A stretch of 64,000 bases of DNA, from positions 1 through 64,000 of the forward strand of contig JALNZT010000003.1 of NCBI GenBank assembly GCA_023229135.1, in the 5' to 3' direction. Of the stretch, positions 7,705-16,454 are shown piece by piece. Source of the DNA: Bacteroidales bacterium. GTDB lineage: Bacteria > Bacteroidota > Bacteroidia > Bacteroidales > F082. The position numbers and the translations under genes were made by a program. The notes beneath the pieces are model-generated. The model did no database searches, had not been told where the DNA came from, and saw only the letters and a program-made list of their open reading frames with translations. Position 1 is the first letter of the stretch. Every line of letters begins with the position of its first letter.

Positions 7705-7957
7705 TCCCGAAAAGTGAACACGTCAGCGCGAGAAGGATAATTAAATCCATTCTAAAAAACGCACATAACAATCTAATTATCATTGTTTTACACTCTAAGT
7801 TAAATTCATTGTGCAAAGTGATTCTGATTTATCGCTTGCTCTTGTAAAGATAATTTTGTAATATTACAACGGCAATGTCTTATGGCAGTGGCAGTTGCAT
7901 GCGCATATACCACGTTCTTTGGTTCAGTAACCTAATTTCTATCAAAAAAATCAACAG

Positions 7958-8140
7958 ATGAATTACCTTGTAACAATCCTAATTATTTTATCAATTATAT
8001 TGGTAAGCTTAGCAATCATCGACATCATTAAGCACCAGCAAAACAAGTGGTTAATTTTGTTTATGATAGTGTTCCCTGTAGTCGGACCGATTCTCTATTT
8101 CCAAATTATTCGCAGAAAAACATATCGCGGTAACAACTAA
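7958..8140 (+). CDS. Small membrane protein, PLDNc-type (phospholipase D-nuclease N-terminal-like)
   Basis: A 60-residue protein with two hydrophobic segments (residues 3-24 and 30-51) joined by a short basic loop, ending in a positively charged tail (IRRKTYRGNN). The motif D-I-I-K-H...W-L-I-L-F...P-V-V-G-P-I-L-Y-F is that of the PLDNc domain, found at the N-terminus of cardiolipin synthases and as stand-alone small proteins of unknown role. A -7-like promoter box lies about 100 bp upstream (7851-7858). No catalytic domain is attached, so no enzymatic function is claimed. Confidence 0.7.
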   Translation: MNYLVTILIILSIILVSLAIIDIIKHQQNKWLILFMIVFPVVGPILYFQIIRRKTYRGNN

Positions 8141-8291
8141 GGTGTAATCGTTTGGAGTCTTTCTGTGAATTTGCTTGAGGTTATCAACCCAATCCGTTAC
8201 ACTTTTACCTGAAAATCAATTGTTTTAGACACAGGGAATTTATGAATTCAACAAAATTACTACAGAAATAGAACCAAAAAAAGCACGAAAC

Positions 8292-9530
8292 ATGAAAAGG
8301 AATTTTGCTTGTTGTCAGGGAGAAAACACCATCTATTCTCACTTTGACCGGAAGACCGACTCCACCAAGTTGTCCTTTTTTGTAAAGCTGATATATGCCG
8401 TGCTATTTGGCCTAAGTATCTGCATGAATACTTATGCCCAAAATGATACGATAATGATTTTTGGTAAAGTTGTTGACGCGAAAAACAATCCGGTTGAAAA
8501 CGCCAACATACTCAATTTGAGTAATAAAGCAGGCACTATCTCGAACAGTAATGGATATTTTTATATTACCGCCAGTGACTTTCCCGTTAACCTTACAATA
8601 AGTAGAATAGGATTTGAAAAAAGCAATTTAACAATCACGAAAAAAGCATTTGAAGGCATTGAAACTTATGTAGTCATTCATCTGAAGAAAAAAACCTACG
8701 AACTCGAAGAAGTTAAGATTAGTAGTGAAAAACCTGAGGTAATCATAACTAAGCAAGCCAATTGGATAATTTTAGACTTTAAAATAGCTGACGAAAAATT
8801 GCTCGTTTTGCTACAAAAAGGCCCAAATAGAAAGCTAAGAATATTCAATATTGATACCTTATCCTATTTTGAAGTGGATGTGCCAATAAAAGGAAATGAA
8901 TTGTATCAGGATTGTATGGGTAATGTTCATCTATTTACAGAAGAATCAATTTATCAAATGCAAACGGACTTTTCAGATTCAACTATTTCTCTTTACGCGA
9001 CCTACTCAAAAGAAAAGTTCAATAATAGCCTGGAAAATTGTGTTGGTTACATCAATGAAAATTTCATTTTTAAATCTCTTTTAAATCACAATCAAAAGAT
9101 AACTTATTGGTATTTAAAGGATAAGAAAAAATCAAAACTCTACGATATTTACGACAAAAATAGAGAATTATTTGCGCAGAATTTTTTAGACAAAAGAAAT
9201 GAATTGATAGAAAAGCATGGGCATATTGATGAAATGGGAGAGGTTACGATAGGAAGTTTGCGTATTAAAAGGAAAATAAAGCTTTTAAAATGGAGCTATC
9301 AATATATAGGCATGGTTCCGGCGTATAACCCGCTATTCATAAGTTTTGATACAATTCTTGTTTTTGATAACCTTCAACAGCGTATTGTATTCTTTGATAG
9401 TGCTTTTTCTTTTCAAAAAGAAGTTCCAATTCTTTATCAGACACGCAATAACAAAAGAATTTTTCAGGATAAAGCAACAGGTAAATTTTATATCGAAAGC
9501 CTATCTTTGAAAGTCTTATCTATCAAATAA
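8292..9530 (+). CDS. Secreted protein with carboxypeptidase-regulatory-like domain, paralogue 1 of 4
   Basis: A 412-residue exported protein. A signal peptide with an unusually long N-region (hydrophobic core about residues 31-48, cleavage after TYAQ near residue 50) precedes a CarboxypepD-reg-like beta-sandwich (about 55-135; GKVVDAKNNPVENANILNLS, then GTISNSNGYFYI). The remaining 270 residues show repeated strand-like segments with the recurring phrase 'I-L-D-F-K-I...L-L-V-L' and may form a beta-propeller; this is inference. The same build recurs in three neighbours (9723, 12169, 13453). It has no TonB plug or barrel and is too short for a receptor. Function unknown; an extracellular or outer-membrane location is likely. 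Confidence 0.75.
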   Translation: MKRNFACCQGENTIYSHFDRKTDSTKLSFFVKLIYAVLFGLSICMNTYAQNDTIMIFGKVVDAKNNPVENANILNLSNKAGTISNSNGYFYITASDFPVNLTISRIGFEKSNLTITKKAFEGIETYVVIHLKKKTYELEEVKISSEKPEVIITKQANWIILDFKIADEKLLVLLQKGPNRKLRIFNIDTLSYFEVDVPIKGNELYQDCMGNVHLFTEESIYQMQTDFSDSTISLYATYSKEKFNNSLENCVGYINENFIFKSLLNHNQKITYWYLKDKKKSKLYDIYDKNRELFAQNFLDKRNELIEKHGHIDEMGEVTIGSLRIKRKIKLLKWSYQYIGMVPAYNPLFISFDTILVFDNLQQRIVFFDSAFSFQKEVPILYQTRNNKRIFQDKATGKFYIESLSLKVLSIK

Positions 9531-9722
9531 GACGTGTGCTATGCGCTATAATTCGCATCCAAAAAACGGCAAGATAATTAACCCTTTCTAAAATACAATC
9601 GGTAACAACCTCATACTATACTATTTACAATTTAATTTTCATTTAACGCATCCCATCAGCCATATATTTCACTTGTTTTTGTTTGGATTATTTTGTAATA
9701 TCGTGCTGTAAATAAATAAGCT

Positions 9723-11198
9723 ATGAAATGGTTGTTCAAGGTATTGCAGAAAAAGCTACAGAGTAGGTATCCGCATGTCTGCAAAGAAAGACCCAAATTT
9801 GCGGTTTTTGAAGCTAAAAATACGGATTTATGCAGCAAAGGCCAATATGTATTACAACAGACAACAAGATACTTTCCACTTAATTTGCTTTTCAGCATTT
9901 TCGTATGTTGCTTAGCAGTTGCTTCCCCAGCTCAGGAAAGTCAATCTGTTGCAGATGATTTTCAGATAATATACGGTTATGTCTATGATGTTTCTGGAAA
10001 TAAATTGGAAGGGGTAAATATTTACCAAATCAATGGGAAAGACACTTTGGCTGTGTCTGTTACCGACAGGGACGGGTTTTATTATTTAAGTTTGAATAAT
10101 GAAATTGAAATATTAAAATTCGATCGTATAGGATTTAATCCCTACTATGTTGATATTAGCATGGAAGCTACAACTGAAGATAATCAGATTGATATAGTGC
10201 TAATAAAAAAGACTTATTCACTGCCTGAAGTTACTGTTAGTGATGAGGCAACTGTTATGGCTTATGAAAACAAAGATACATGGGTATATGATTACATCCT
10301 GCATACCAATGGTATAATGCTGCTGATAGAGCATTTTTCAAAGAAAACACTCCTAAAAATTAATTATAATCAGGATACCATCTTAAAATCAGAAGTTCCA
10401 AATAAATTCAATAATCTATTACACGATGCTTTAGGAAACCATTATTTATCAAAAAACGATTCAATGCATCAAATAGTTACAGCTCAAAATACACTGCAAC
10501 TAATGTATGGTATAAAAAGAAGAGACTACTTCACTAAGATTTGGCCCATAGTATATAAGAATGATAATATTGTTATTTTAAAAAAGTATGCAAACTATAA
10601 CAATGAAATTATCTATACTAAGTTTGATCGTAAAAAGAAACAATATAGTGTATTCAAAAGAATAACCAATGTGGATCAATTGAAAAATGCACTGGATTTT
10701 ATCAGCACTAACATGATGACTGCGTCTGCCAATGAATTTAGCCTTGCTGACTCAGCAGAGGTAGCTGCTTTCAGGCAATCCTTTAAAAACACTGCTTACT
10801 TTAGACATTTTTTAGCGAAGCCGGTATATAGCCCGCTTTTCGGATTAAAGGAAAATATAGTGCTTTTTGATTTAGAAAATGATAGTGTATGCACCTACGA
10901 TTACTTGGGTAAGTTGATTAATAAGAAGTACATAAACTTTGATCATACCAAGCAATTCAAGCGGATATACCAAGACACCAAAACAGATAAATTTTATGCA
11001 GCGTTTGAGAAATCCGGCAAAACCAGCCTGGCTAAAATTGATGTTGAAAACGGCATCCTCCTGAATTCTTTTACTTTAGAAGGATTCGATTTTCCAGAAG
11101 ATATTAGCATTTTCAATAACGAAGTCTATTTTCTGTATCGTGATCGCTTCTCCTCAATCCAACCGAAAAAATATTTATATAAAACCCAATTAAATTGA
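9723..11198 (+). CDS. Secreted protein with carboxypeptidase-regulatory-like domain, paralogue 2 of 4
   Basis: A 491-residue paralogue with a very long segment before its hydrophobic signal core (about residues 52-68, ending VASPAQ). A CarboxypepD-reg-like domain follows (YGYVYDVSGNKLEGVNIYQI, then VTDRDGFYYLSL), then the motif Y-S-L-P-E-V-T-V-S linking to the C-terminal strand-rich region (ILHTNGIMLLIEHF, LHDALGNHYL, KRIYQDTKTDKFYAAF). The segments 'DALGNHYLSKNDS' and 'FKRIYQDTKTDKFY' match the equivalents in paralogue 1 in position. A later start after the long N-region is possible but would remove most charged residues. It overlaps the next open frame by 4 bp only if that gene used its first ATG. 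Confidence 0.72.
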   Translation: MKWLFKVLQKKLQSRYPHVCKERPKFAVFEAKNTDLCSKGQYVLQQTTRYFPLNLLFSIFVCCLAVASPAQESQSVADDFQIIYGYVYDVSGNKLEGVNIYQINGKDTLAVSVTDRDGFYYLSLNNEIEILKFDRIGFNPYYVDISMEATTEDNQIDIVLIKKTYSLPEVTVSDEATVMAYENKDTWVYDYILHTNGIMLLIEHFSKKTLLKINYNQDTILKSEVPNKFNNLLHDALGNHYLSKNDSMHQIVTAQNTLQLMYGIKRRDYFTKIWPIVYKNDNIVILKKYANYNNEIIYTKFDRKKKQYSVFKRITNVDQLKNALDFISTNMMTASANEFSLADSAEVAAFRQSFKNTAYFRHFLAKPVYSPLFGLKENIVLFDLENDSVCTYDYLGKLINKKYINFDHTKQFKRIYQDTKTDKFYAAFEKSGKTSLAKIDVENGILLNSFTLEGFDFPEDISIFNNEVYFLYRDRFSSIQPKKYLYKTQLN

Positions 11199-11230
11199 TT
11201 TTAAAATGCTATAAAACCCAATATCCTAAT

Positions 11231-12127
11231 ATGAAATATCTACTGACTTTGGTGTTAACAATTACATTTATTTTTAGCACATTTGCCCAATTGGAAAACA
11301 ACAAACCTTATTTTGATTTACTGCGCCAAGCTGATTCTGCTCACCAAAATGAGCAGTATGATCTGGCTGTTAACTTCTCAAGGAAAGCATTGAAATTCGG
11401 AGATTTAGGAATTCACTCGTATATTTTAGGTTGTTATTATGCTTTAATTGGGAATGTTGACAGTGCATTCCACTTTCAACATAAAGCTATAAACCAAGGC
11501 TATAGGATTTGTTACTGGTTGCCACAAGATAGTGATTTAGAATTGTTAAGAACCACTAATCGATGGGACAGCCTTATGGAGCACTGTCTGGAAAAATCGA
11601 GCTATAACACGGATACAGCACTTGCCAGCTACCTGCTAACTTTAAAGGGGAATGAAAAAAAATATCGCCTTCAATTAGATACTGTGCTGGCAACCATTGG
11701 CGCTAACAACCGCGTTACCGATAGTCTGTGGAAAATTATCAATTCAATTGACAAAAACAATACCGTTATATTGGACAGCATAGTGGAGGTTCATGGTTTT
11801 CCGGACGTTTGCATGGTGGGGCCGAGAGCTGCTACTGTTGTGTTTTTGATTGTCCAGCATGCAGATACAACTGCTCACAACCGCTATTATCCGTTCATTC
11901 AACAATCTGTTACAGCCGGCTGCTTTAAATTGTCTTATCTCGCCTATCTTACTGATAGAATCCTAATGAACAGGGATTTTAAACAGCTATTTGGCACACA
12001 ACTTAGTTGGAATGATTCATTAAAAACACACAAACTTATACCTATTATTGATTCGGTTAATATTGATATTCGAAGGAAATATTATGGCTTAATGCCACTT
12101 GATGACTATTTGGAAAGAATTAGATAG
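11231..12127 (+). CDS. Exported DUF6624-like protein
   Basis: A 298-residue protein with a clean signal peptide (MKYLLTLVLTITFIFSTFAQ), which decides for ATG 11231 over 11195. The first half resembles a TPR-type helical repeat (LLRQADSAHQNEQYDLAVNFSRKALKFG). The second half matches the DUF6624 pattern as I recall it: D-x-x-N then an I-V-E-V-H-G-F-P segment, V-F-L-I-V-Q-H-A-D, L-A-Y-L-T-D-R-I-L-M and F-G-T-Q-L. DUF6624 proteins have no established function. It sits between paralogues 2 and 3 of the secreted family on the same strand and may work with them. Confidence 0.7.
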   Translation: MKYLLTLVLTITFIFSTFAQLENNKPYFDLLRQADSAHQNEQYDLAVNFSRKALKFGDLGIHSYILGCYYALIGNVDSAFHFQHKAINQGYRICYWLPQDSDLELLRTTNRWDSLMEHCLEKSSYNTDTALASYLLTLKGNEKKYRLQLDTVLATIGANNRVTDSLWKIINSIDKNNTVILDSIVEVHGFPDVCMVGPRAATVVFLIVQHADTTAHNRYYPFIQQSVTAGCFKLSYLAYLTDRILMNRDFKQLFGTQLSWNDSLKTHKLIPIIDSVNIDIRRKYYGLMPLDDYLERIR

Positions 12128-12168
12128 CTTTACTAATATGACACACTAATTTTCGCAGTTTAACAGCC

Positions 12169-13404
12169 ATGAAATACAAACTCCCTCTTACTCTATTCCT
12201 TTATTTCATCCTCTATACCTCAGCAAGTCAGAACTTGTATAATACTGATTTAAAAATACTTATAATAGACAATTCTTCGGGTAAGGGAATTAGCAATGTG
12301 AATGTAAGGATAAAAAATTCCCAAAAAGGAGCATCAACTTCAGTAAACGGTTACTGCGAAATAAAGGCCGTTACATTTCCAGTGACATTAAATATTTCAC
12401 ACATTGCCTATACCGATAAGGAAGTGGTTTTAAATGCACCACCACCTGACAAACTCATTGTTTATCTTCAGGAGGAAACCAGCTTGTTAGATGAGGTGAC
12501 AGTGCCTTATGAAATACCTGCTACAATCATACCGAGAGAATTCTTAATAATTGATTTTACAATTTGTAATAGCAAGCTATTCGTACTTGGAAACTATAAC
12601 AATAACCATAAACAGTTTAAGATAATAATTTTAGATAAATACCTCGACGAATTGGCTTTGCTCAAAATACCTGAAACGATTAGTCCATGCGCACTGTATC
12701 GGGATTGCCTCGATAATTGTCATATTTTATCACGGGATTCGGCTTATCAGGTTATCGAAATCGATACTTCATGGCAAATCTGTTGCGACTACGAGATTGA
12801 TAAATTCCATGCGATAATGGATAATTGCCAGTTCCAGGCTAATAACTATATCATTTTTAAACAAAAGAATTTTGGAGGCTACGGTCAATCATTTTATGGA
12901 GTACATATTAAAAATAATACAATACTTAATTTTATAGAAAATAATGATTTTAAGCGACTTCAAGAATTAATGTATGCGTTGCAATTCATAGACCCCTCTA
13001 AGGAGTATGCGCGGCGATTCGAAGAAGAGTTTATGTTTAAACCTTTTAATGATGCTTTGTTAAAATTCGATGATACATTATACCATTTTAACTTTAGTAA
13101 CGGCAGCATAGACTTTTATTCAAACGAAAGCTTGCAGTTTATCGGCAAAACCACTTTAGATGAACGTATTACTCCTTCAATATGGAATGATGAAATACTT
13201 ATCGACAAGACAGACAATAAAGCGTATCTGATTTTCAAAAAGCAATTATACGAGATAAACACGCTAACCGGCAAATTGACACCAAAAACTCAAACCAAGT
13301 TCGCCGCTAAAGTGCTAATAGATGCAGGTTTCCTTTATTATTTGACACGAACCAATAATGCATTTGCAAATCCCAGAACTATAACAAGAGTGAAAATTAA
13401 TTGA
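12169..13404 (+). CDS. Secreted protein with carboxypeptidase-regulatory-like domain, paralogue 3 of 4
   Basis: A 411-residue paralogue with a normal short signal peptide (MKYKLPLTLFLYFILYTSASQ), unlike the other three. The CarboxypepD-reg-like domain (about residues 28-105; NVNVRIKNSQKGASTSVNGY) is followed by L-L-D-E-V-T-V-P and a strand-rich region with F-L-I-I-D-F-T-I-C-N-S-K-L-F-V-L, LYRDCLDNCHILSRDSAYQV and a late KTDNKAYLIFKKQLYEI. The RDCxDNxHxxxxDSxYQ block aligns with QDCMGNVHLFTEESIYQ of paralogue 1, which supports common descent. Function unknown. Confidence 0.72.
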   Translation: MKYKLPLTLFLYFILYTSASQNLYNTDLKILIIDNSSGKGISNVNVRIKNSQKGASTSVNGYCEIKAVTFPVTLNISHIAYTDKEVVLNAPPPDKLIVYLQEETSLLDEVTVPYEIPATIIPREFLIIDFTICNSKLFVLGNYNNNHKQFKIIILDKYLDELALLKIPETISPCALYRDCLDNCHILSRDSAYQVIEIDTSWQICCDYEIDKFHAIMDNCQFQANNYIIFKQKNFGGYGQSFYGVHIKNNTILNFIENNDFKRLQELMYALQFIDPSKEYARRFEEEFMFKPFNDALLKFDDTLYHFNFSNGSIDFYSNESLQFIGKTTLDERITPSIWNDEILIDKTDNKAYLIFKKQLYEINTLTGKLTPKTQTKFAAKVLIDAGFLYYLTRTNNAFANPRTITRVKIN

Positions 13405-13452
13405 ATAATAAACTAGATTGAAGCGAAAGGAATTCGATAAAACAATCAACCG

Positions 13453-14892
13453 ATGAAGCAGCTAACATATTTCAGCACACAGCTAAATAGGCATAAACAT
13501 CCAAGTTTTAATAGCCTGATAAAAAGCATTTTCAGGATATCATTACTGCTTTTCTTGCTTTTTAACGCCTCCGAAATGCTTGCACAAAAATTGACACTCA
13601 TTAAAGGAAATGTTGCTGGCATAGACAAGGTGAATATCTGGATATACGGAACTAAATATGGCACAACAACTGATGAGCAAGGATTTTACGAGCTGTCAGT
13701 GTTTCTGTCTGACAGTCCCATCGCTATTCAGTATTCGGCTATTGGCTATACAGATACAGTCGTTCTAATACACCCGGCAAAGCATATAAGCGACACAATA
13801 TTAATCAATATTAGCCTTTCTAAGGCTGACTACCTGCTACCGGAAGTAGCGATTAAAGGCAGCACGGATTTTTTCAGGATTAAGGATGAATCCATAACGG
13901 ATATAGGATTTTTTGACCACGGAATTGTACTGTTAACAACTACAATAAAACGAAGATCAAGAATTCATCTTATTGATTACTCCGGCAAAGCACAGAATGA
14001 ACTTGACTTAGACGCTTACTATTCATCCATTCACACAGATTGTTTTGGGAATTTAGAATTGATTGGTAGCGATTCGTGCCTACAGATTTATTTCGATAAT
14101 GCTAATGCATCAATTGGTATTATTGATAAATTTTCAAGAAAGGATTTTCAAGAAAAGCTTATGCCATGCCTCATTCAAGATGATGACTTTTATCTATTTA
14201 AAGCATCCGGTAATGCTATGGATGGCTTTTTTGTTGATCAATTTCACTATAAAAAAGCCAGTTATTTTAGTGTGATAGAAAACGATTCCAACAGTATAAA
14301 AAGTCCATCTATTGATTTTTTTGATAAGAATGCCTACAAAAATGCACAATCTATTTATAATCAGATAATTGCTCTCTATCACCAAACCACTCCAGAACAC
14401 GAGAATGTTATTACTATGCAAGTATGGGATGGCAGTATTTTAAGGCTGATAAATGATGATCTTAAGCTCTTTAACTTAATTTCCTGGTATCAAAAGATTG
14501 AAGCAAAGCCCATTAAAATTGAAGTTTTTAAACAGGATGAATTGCTCTATTTTTTTGATCTAAACGCAGGGAAACTATTAGGATACACTGAAGCAATGGA
14601 ATTGCGTACTGAACAATCAATTTCTAATATTGAGAAAATCGGAACCTATACTTTATCAACTTTCGTTCAGGATGAAAAGACCAAAATAATCTACGCTGTA
14701 TTCGTGAAGAATGGTATATATATGTTAGGACACTTTGATGTAGCAAACGCAACAGTATCCAACTTGATAAAGGCCAATGAAGAGCCGCATCCAGATGTTT
14801 TTAAGATTTATAATGGATATGCCTATAGCGTTCAATATAATCCCGATCAGAGAATTAGTAAAATCAATAGAAAGAAAATAGTATCTGATTAA
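13453..14892 (+). CDS. Secreted protein with carboxypeptidase-regulatory-like domain, paralogue 4 of 4
   Basis: A 479-residue paralogue. The signal core is at residues 24-41 (ISLLLFLLFNASEMLAQ) after a basic N-region of about 23 residues. The regulatory-like domain (KGNVAGIDKVNIWIYGTKYG, TDEQGFYELS) runs to about 130 and ends in Y-L-L-P-E-V-A-I-K. The C-terminal part repeats the family blocks IHTDCFGNLELIGSDSCLQI and a late QDEKTKIIYAVFVKNGIYML. Codon use is strongly AT-rich like its three relatives. It is the last gene of the island before a 270-bp gap and the minus-strand wecB. Confidence 0.72.
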   Translation: MKQLTYFSTQLNRHKHPSFNSLIKSIFRISLLLFLLFNASEMLAQKLTLIKGNVAGIDKVNIWIYGTKYGTTTDEQGFYELSVFLSDSPIAIQYSAIGYTDTVVLIHPAKHISDTILINISLSKADYLLPEVAIKGSTDFFRIKDESITDIGFFDHGIVLLTTTIKRRSRIHLIDYSGKAQNELDLDAYYSSIHTDCFGNLELIGSDSCLQIYFDNANASIGIIDKFSRKDFQEKLMPCLIQDDDFYLFKASGNAMDGFFVDQFHYKKASYFSVIENDSNSIKSPSIDFFDKNAYKNAQSIYNQIIALYHQTTPEHENVITMQVWDGSILRLINDDLKLFNLISWYQKIEAKPIKIEVFKQDELLYFFDLNAGKLLGYTEAMELRTEQSISNIEKIGTYTLSTFVQDEKTKIIYAVFVKNGIYMLGHFDVANATVSNLIKANEEPHPDVFKIYNGYAYSVQYNPDQRISKINRKKIVSD

Positions 14893-14917
14893 AAAAGAAA
14901 GTTAGTATTGAAAACGC

Positions 14918-14932
14918 TGGCGCGGATTTGCC
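14918..14932. repeat. 15-bp sequence shared with the left flank of the paralogue island
   Basis: TGGCGCGGATTTGCC occurs identically at 7573-7587 and 14918-14932, in the same orientation, just outside the first and last genes of the AT-rich island. It is GC-rich in an AT-rich setting and followed in both places by an imperfect complement (...CCGTGCC; ...CCATGCC). Confidence 0.6.
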
Positions 14933-15161
14933 TGCGCAGAGCACTCGTGGTGAGCAAGCCGAACCATGCCGAAGTGTATTCTGTGTCAGATTAAACCATT
15001 TGCATTCAACTAATTAAAGTTATTTATTCATATAGAAAATATTCGTGCAAACAGTCAGGAGATTTCTCCCTCAAAACACTATTGCACAGCATATTTAATG
15101 ATACATCACACTAAAACCAATAGCCTTGCAACCACCTTGCAACAATCCAATAATACCCAAT

Positions 15162-16319
15162 CTACACCCAATTCTTCAACATCTCCCCACAAATAAAACT
15201 CGCCGCATCGCCATCACCAAAAATTTCAGGATAATGCATCGGCGGATTGGCTTGAAAAGCTTTCCAGGCTGCGATAATTTTTTCTTTTGAAGCATCGGCA
15301 ATTACCGCCGCTCCGGCTTCTACTATTTCCTTCCATTCCGTTTCGGGACGCATAATAATGCAGGGTTTCTGAAAAAAGTAAGCCTCTTTTTGCACACCGC
15401 CGGAATCTGTTATAATCATTCTGGCCTGCTTTTCGAGGGCGATCATTGCCAAAAACGATACCGGAGGAATCAGTTTAATTTTTTCATGATTCACGATTTC
15501 CTGGTAAGTTTCTTCCCGTAGATTTGTTTTCAATAATTTCGAGGTACGCGGATGCAAAGGCAACACTAAAGTTTGTCCGCTCAGGCTGACAATTTCCAGC
15601 AGTGCTTCAAAAATCTGTTGCAGCCGCTTTGGTTCGTCAGTATTGGCATTGCGGTGAATAGTACATAAAATAAAAGGACTTTTTTCTAAGTCTAAATCCT
15701 TCAACAGTGTTGACTTTTGCAAGGCTATTTCAGCAAAATATTTGCTGTTGTCGTACATCACATCACCGCAATGATAAATACCGGGATTATCAGCATGGAA
15801 AGGTGCTTTATTACCGGCTTTGAATCCTTCGTTTATCAAGTTGTCAAAGCCGGTTTTTGTTGGCGAAAACAGCAAAGTAGCGCTATGGTCGCACAATATG
15901 CGGTTGATCTCTTCGGGCATAGATTTGTTGAACGAGCGCAAGCCGGCTTCGATATGCACGATGGGAATATGGATTTTGGAAGCAGCAACAGCACCTGCCA
16001 GCGTGGAGTTGGTATCGCCATATAATATAAGGTAGTCCGGCTTTTCGCTTAACAGGATTTTCTCAATACCTTCGATCATTCGGGCAGTTTGCACACCATG
16101 GGAAGCAGAACCCACACTGAGGTTATAATCCGGCTGCGGGATACCCAGCTCGTCAAAAAACACCGCCGACATATTTTCATCATAATGCTGGCCGGTATGT
16201 ACGATGATTTCCTGAAGCTGATCGGAGAAATTATTTTTTATGGCACGGCTCAAAGCTGCTGCTTTTATAATTTGTGGGCGAGCGCCAATTACGGTTAATA
16301 GTTTAAGTTTCTTTTTCAT
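15162..16319 (-). CDS. wecB: UDP-N-acetylglucosamine 2-epimerase (non-hydrolysing)
   Basis: A 385-residue cytoplasmic enzyme that interconverts UDP-GlcNAc and UDP-ManNAc, the precursor of ManNAc-containing surface polysaccharides. Family motifs are clear: VIGARPQIIKAAALSRAI at the N-terminus, VHTGQHYDENMSAVFF, YGDTNSTLAGAVAASK, HIEAGLRSFNKSMPEEINR, and the C-terminal TDSGGVQKEAYF with nucleotide-binding residues. Length is normal. It stands alone here, without wecC or glycosyltransferases, so its product probably feeds a locus elsewhere. Confidence 0.93.
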   Translation of the reverse strand: MKKKLKLLTVIGARPQIIKAAALSRAIKNNFSDQLQEIIVHTGQHYDENMSAVFFDELGIPQPDYNLSVGSASHGVQTARMIEGIEKILLSEKPDYLILYGDTNSTLAGAVAASKIHIPIVHIEAGLRSFNKSMPEEINRILCDHSATLLFSPTKTGFDNLINEGFKAGNKAPFHADNPGIYHCGDVMYDNSKYFAEIALQKSTLLKDLDLEKSPFILCTIHRNANTDEPKRLQQIFEALLEIVSLSGQTLVLPLHPRTSKLLKTNLREETYQEIVNHEKIKLIPPVSFLAMIALEKQARMIITDSGGVQKEAYFFQKPCIIMRPETEWKEIVEAGAAVIADASKEKIIAAWKAFQANPPMHYPEIFGDGDAASFICGEMLKNWV

Positions 16320-16454
16320 AAAATTTAAACATTATATTTATTACTGTTAGAAAAAACCAATTTGATTAAGTCTTTGATAGTAAATGACTTTAGTCTTAAT
16401 TCTTTTAGAACAGAAATCATTTTTGAATTACTTCTTCTCAAAACACTGAGTTGA

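Larger units (their letters stand above)
7422..7957. other. 536-bp intergenic region between rpsF and the PLDNc-like gene
   Basis: It contains the rpsF promoter (7460-7490), one copy of the 15-bp island-flanking sequence (7573-7587), a nested inverted repeat (7607-7704), and a -7-like box TAATTTTG at 7851-7858 with TTTA 19 bases upstream that could serve the next gene. No credible coding sequence is seen. Confidence 0.6.

Noticed and set aside
15050..15100. Terminator or small RNA at GGAGATTTCTCC near wecB
   Set aside because: The palindrome is short, lacks a T-run, and a similar sequence occurs near 53308; more likely part of a dispersed repeat.
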